Below, in pieces: positions 61,823 to 64,000 of a stretch of DNA of 64,000 bases. Where the stretch lies: positions 1 to 64,000 of the forward strand of contig SCQS01000038.1 of NCBI GenBank assembly GCA_004299705.1, read 5' to 3'. The notes under the pieces were generated by a model, which worked only from the letters and a program-made list of their open reading frames with translations, was not told where the DNA came from and made no database searches. This DNA is from Rhodanobacteraceae bacterium. GTDB lineage: Bacteria > Pseudomonadota > Gammaproteobacteria > Xanthomonadales > Rhodanobacteraceae. Made by a program: the position numbers and the translations under genes. Each line of letters starts with the position of its first letter. Position 1 is the first letter of the stretch.

Positions 61823-63199
61823 TCAACTCCCCAACCCGATGCCCTTTTCCTTCTGCTCGCGCAGGCGCTTTTCGAGGTAATGGATGTTGCGGCCGCCGTG
61901 CTTGAAGCCCGAGTCGGCCATGATGCGCTGCTGCAGCGGCAGGTTGGTCTTGACGCCTTCGATCACGGTTTCGCTGAGCGCGGTGCGCATGCGCGCGATC
62001 GCGGTCTTGCGGTCGAAGCCGTGCACGATCAGCTTGCCGATCATCGAATCGTAGTTCGGCGGAATCCGGTAACCGTCGTACAGGTGCGTGTCGATGCGCA
62101 CGCCGGGCCCGCCCGGCGCCTCGAAACGCTTCACGGTGCCGGGGCTCGGCATGAAATTGTCGGGGTCTTCGGCGTTGATGCGGCATTCGATCGCGTGGCC
62201 GTGCGGCACGATGTCTTCCTGCCGGATCGACAGCGGCTGGCCTGAAGCGATCAGCAACTGTTCGCGCACCAGGTCCACACCGGTGATGAGTTCGGTTACC
62301 GGATGTTCCACCTGGATGCGGGTGTTCATTTCGATGAAGTAGAACCTTCCATCCTGGAACAGGAACTCGAAGGTGCCGGCGCCGCGGTAGCCGATGCGCA
62401 CGCAGGCGTCGGTGCAGATCTTGCCGATCCCGGCGCGCATTTCCGGGGTGATGCCCGGCGCGGGCGCCTCTTCCACGACTTTTTGGTGGCGGCGCTGCAT
62501 CGAGCAATCGCGTTCGCACAGGTGGATCGCGTGGCCCTGGCCGTCGGCCAGCACCTGGATTTCCACGTGGCGCGGGTTTTCCAGGAATTTCTCCATGTAC
62601 ACCATGTCGTTGCCGAATGCGGCGCGCGCCTCCGCACGCGTGGTCGCGATCGCGTTGCCGAGGTGCGCCTCGGTGTGTACGTCGCGCATGCCGCGGCCGC
62701 CGCCGCCGCCCGCGGCCTTGATCAGCACCGGATAGCCGATTTCGCGCGCGATCCTGAGACTGCGTTCGACATCGTCGTCCAGCGGGCCGTCGGAACCCGG
62801 CACGCACGGCACGCCGGCCGCCTTCATCGCCTTGATGGCCTCGACCTTGTCGCCCATCATCCGGATCACCGGCGCGGTCGGGCCCACGAAGATGAAACCC
62901 GACTGCTCGACCTGCTCGGCAAAGTCGGCGTTCTCGGACAAAAATCCGTAACCCGGATGGATCGCCGACGCATCGGTGACTTCCGCCGCCGCGATGATCG
63001 CCGGGATGTTGAGGTAACTCTGCGCGGATGGCGCCGGGCCGATGCAGATGGCTTCGTCGGCCATGCCGACGTGTTTCAGATTGCGGTCGGCGGTCGAGTG
63101 CACCGCGACCGTCTTGATGCCCATGGTCTGGCAGGCGCGCAGCACGCGCAGCGCGATTTCGCCGCGATTGGCGATCAATACTTTGTCCAGCATGGGCAT
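61823..63199 (-). CDS. accC: Biotin carboxylase subunit of acetyl-CoA carboxylase, AccC
   Basis: AccC carboxylates biotin on AccB with ATP and bicarbonate, the first half of malonyl-CoA synthesis. The 458-residue enzyme has the family blocks '[18 protein letters not shown]', '[16 protein letters not shown]', the ATP-grasp glycine loop '[11 protein letters not shown]', '[18 protein letters not shown]', '[15 protein letters not shown]' and 'ECRINAEDP'. The ATG at 63199 overlaps the accB stop by one base (TGATG). The ATG at 63193 ('MLDKV') matches the usual N-terminus and is the alternative. Confidence 0.98.
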   Translation of the reverse strand: MPMLDKVLIANRGEIALRVLRACQTMGIKTVAVHSTADRNLKHVGMADEAICIGPAPSAQSYLNIPAIIAAAEVTDASAIHPGYGFLSENADFAEQVEQSGFIFVGPTAPVIRMMGDKVEAIKAMKAAGVPCVPGSDGPLDDDVERSLRIAREIGYPVLIKAAGGGGGRGMRDVHTEAHLGNAIATTRAEARAAFGNDMVYMEKFLENPRHVEIQVLADGQGHAIHLCERDCSMQRRHQKVVEEAPAPGITPEMRAGIGKICTDACVRIGYRGAGTFEFLFQDGRFYFIEMNTRIQVEHPVTELITGVDLVREQLLIASGQPLSIRQEDIVPHGHAIECRINAEDPDNFMPSPGTVKRFEAPGGPGVRIDTHLYDGYRIPPNYDSMIGKLIVHGFDRKTAIARMRTALSETVIEGVKTNLPLQQRIMADSGFKHGGRNIHYLEKRLREQKEKGIGLGS

Positions 63200-63681
63200 C
63201 AGCCGATCACGAACAGCGGTTGATCGAATTCCACCGCCTGGCCGTTCTCGGCCACGATGGCGACCACGGTGCCGGCGACTTCGGCCTCGATCTGGTTGAA
63301 CATCTTCATGGCCTCGATCACGCCCAGCGGATCGCCGATCTTGACCTGCTGTCCGACCTTGACGAAGGCTTCGGCGCCCGGCGACGCGGCGGCATAGAAG
63401 GTGCCGACCATCGGCGAGCGCACCACCGTGCCTGCAGGCAGGCCGGGTTCCGCAGAAGCCGGAGCGGCAGCGGCTGCCGGTGCGGACGCCGCGGCCGGTG
63501 TTGGCGCCGCGACGGGTGCGGCGAGCATCGGCTGTGGTGCGGCGACCATCTGTGGCGCGACGGCGCCGGCGGTCGGGAAGCGCGACAGGCGCACGACCTC
63601 CTCACCTTCCTTGATTTCCAGTTCGGAGAGGTTCGACTCTTCCAGCAGTTCGATCAGTTTCTTGACTTTGCGCAGATCCAT
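63199..63681 (-). CDS. accB: Biotin carboxyl carrier protein AccB
   Basis: The 160-residue carrier has the AccB N-terminal domain ('[20 protein letters not shown]'), an Ala/Pro-rich flexible linker (~38-80), and the C-terminal biotinyl domain with the biotin-accepting lysine K126 in EAMKM and the bacterial 'thumb' ('[17 protein letters not shown]'). It overlaps accC by one base for coupled translation and lies 61 bp after aroQ. Confidence 0.98.
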   Translation of the reverse strand: MDLRKVKKLIELLEESNLSELEIKEGEEVVRLSRFPTAGAVAPQMVAAPQPMLAAPVAAPTPAAASAPAAAAAPASAEPGLPAGTVVRSPMVGTFYAAASPGAEAFVKVGQQVKIGDPLGVIEAMKMFNQIEAEVAGTVVAIVAENGQAVEFDQPLFVIG

Positions 63682-63742
63682 TGTTGGCCTCTTTGGACTC
63701 CTCCCCTTGGCGGCGGGGGAAGGCTGGGATGGGGGAAACGTG

Positions 63743-64000
63743 CTACGACGTAGCCAGTCGCTTGATCGCGGCGTCCAGCGCGTAGCGATAACTGTCGGCG
63801 CCGAATCCGGCGATGATGCCGGTCGCCAAGTCGGAAAAGTACGACTGGCGACGGAATGCTTCGCGGGCGTGCGGGTTGGAAAGGTGCAGTTCGATGAACG
63901 GAATGGCGACCGCGGCCAGCGCGTCACGCAGTGCCACCGAGGTGTGGGTGAAAGCGGCCGGGTTGATCAGGATGAAGGCGGTGCCGTCGGTCTTCGCCGT
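63743..64000 (-). CDS. aroQ: Type II 3-dehydroquinate dehydratase AroQ (3' part)
   Basis: Only the C-terminal 85 residues are in the window; the start lies beyond 64000. The reading '[20 protein letters not shown]' and '[20 protein letters not shown]' is the signature of type II dehydroquinase, including the catalytic histidine region 'ELHLSN'. The enzyme makes 3-dehydroshikimate in the shikimate pathway. aroQ-accB-accC is a common order in gammaproteobacteria. Confidence 0.95.
   Translation of the reverse strand, partial: TAKTDGTAFILINPAAFTHTSVALRDALAAVAIPFIELHLSNPHAREAFRRQSYFSDLATGIIAGFGADSYRYALDAAIKRLATS

Overview
This is a high-GC chromosomal segment from a gammaproteobacterium of the order Xanthomonadales, most likely the Rhodanobacteraceae (Dyella/Rhodanobacter-like). 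The reasons are the accB-accC-prmA-DUF3426-fis-purH order, a monomeric NADP isocitrate dehydrogenase, a GumN-type protein, a sX13-like sRNA beside polA, and the intergenic repeat families typical of this order. GC content was not computed. I see no rRNA, tRNA, prophage, insertion sequence or CRISPR array.

Layout. 1-8.6 kb: GNAT acetyltransferase, plsB, a lipoprotein and pyrF, an AI-2E family permease, a 0.7 kb composite repeat, then waaA (Kdo transferase). 8.6-11.7 kb: pcm-tolC diverging from a TetR gene, with operator-like palindromes between them. 11.7-17.3 kb: TPP riboswitch and thiC, a ferritin-like protein, a GT39 glycosyltransferase and a SIMPL protein. 17.5-26.1 kb: hrpB, tatD, a tight gumN-like/rluE-like/methyltransferase operon, and icd. 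26.1-32.3 kb: an operon with the whole ADP-heptose pathway (gmhB, gmhA, hldE, hldD), a family 9 glycosyltransferase and a secreted beta-propeller. 32.4-41.8 kb: PAP2 phosphatase, PepSY protein, a two-component system and an RND tripartite pump. 42.3-48.1 kb: a translationally coupled envelope operon (two LAB_N mini-membrane proteins, GT39 transferase, asparagine-synthase-like amidotransferase, LptF-like permease, DUF2127). 48.2-52.4 kb: an XRE-regulated operon with a frameshifted membrane gene, a serine hydrolase and an ABC exporter. 52.5-56.3 kb: sX13-like sRNA, polA and a DUF2782 gene. 56.4-64 kb: GST, purH, fis, DUF3426, prmA, accC, accB and the end of aroQ.

Two themes stand out. First, much of the window serves the cell envelope: Kdo and heptose supply, phospholipid and malonyl-CoA entry steps, LPS-type glycosyltransferases and efflux. 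Second, palindromic repeats pervade it. Besides many intergenic copies, two appear to have been inserted in frame into conserved genes: a 110-bp element in polA and a REP pair in hrpB. A third repeat forms the junction between the outer-membrane and membrane-fusion genes of the RND operon. Regulatory inferences from the sequence include an 11-bp-period CGCTTA direct repeat shared by the two-component locus and its probable target pump, and twin TGTCAAGC-N2-GCTTGACA palindromes over the promoter of the XRE operon.
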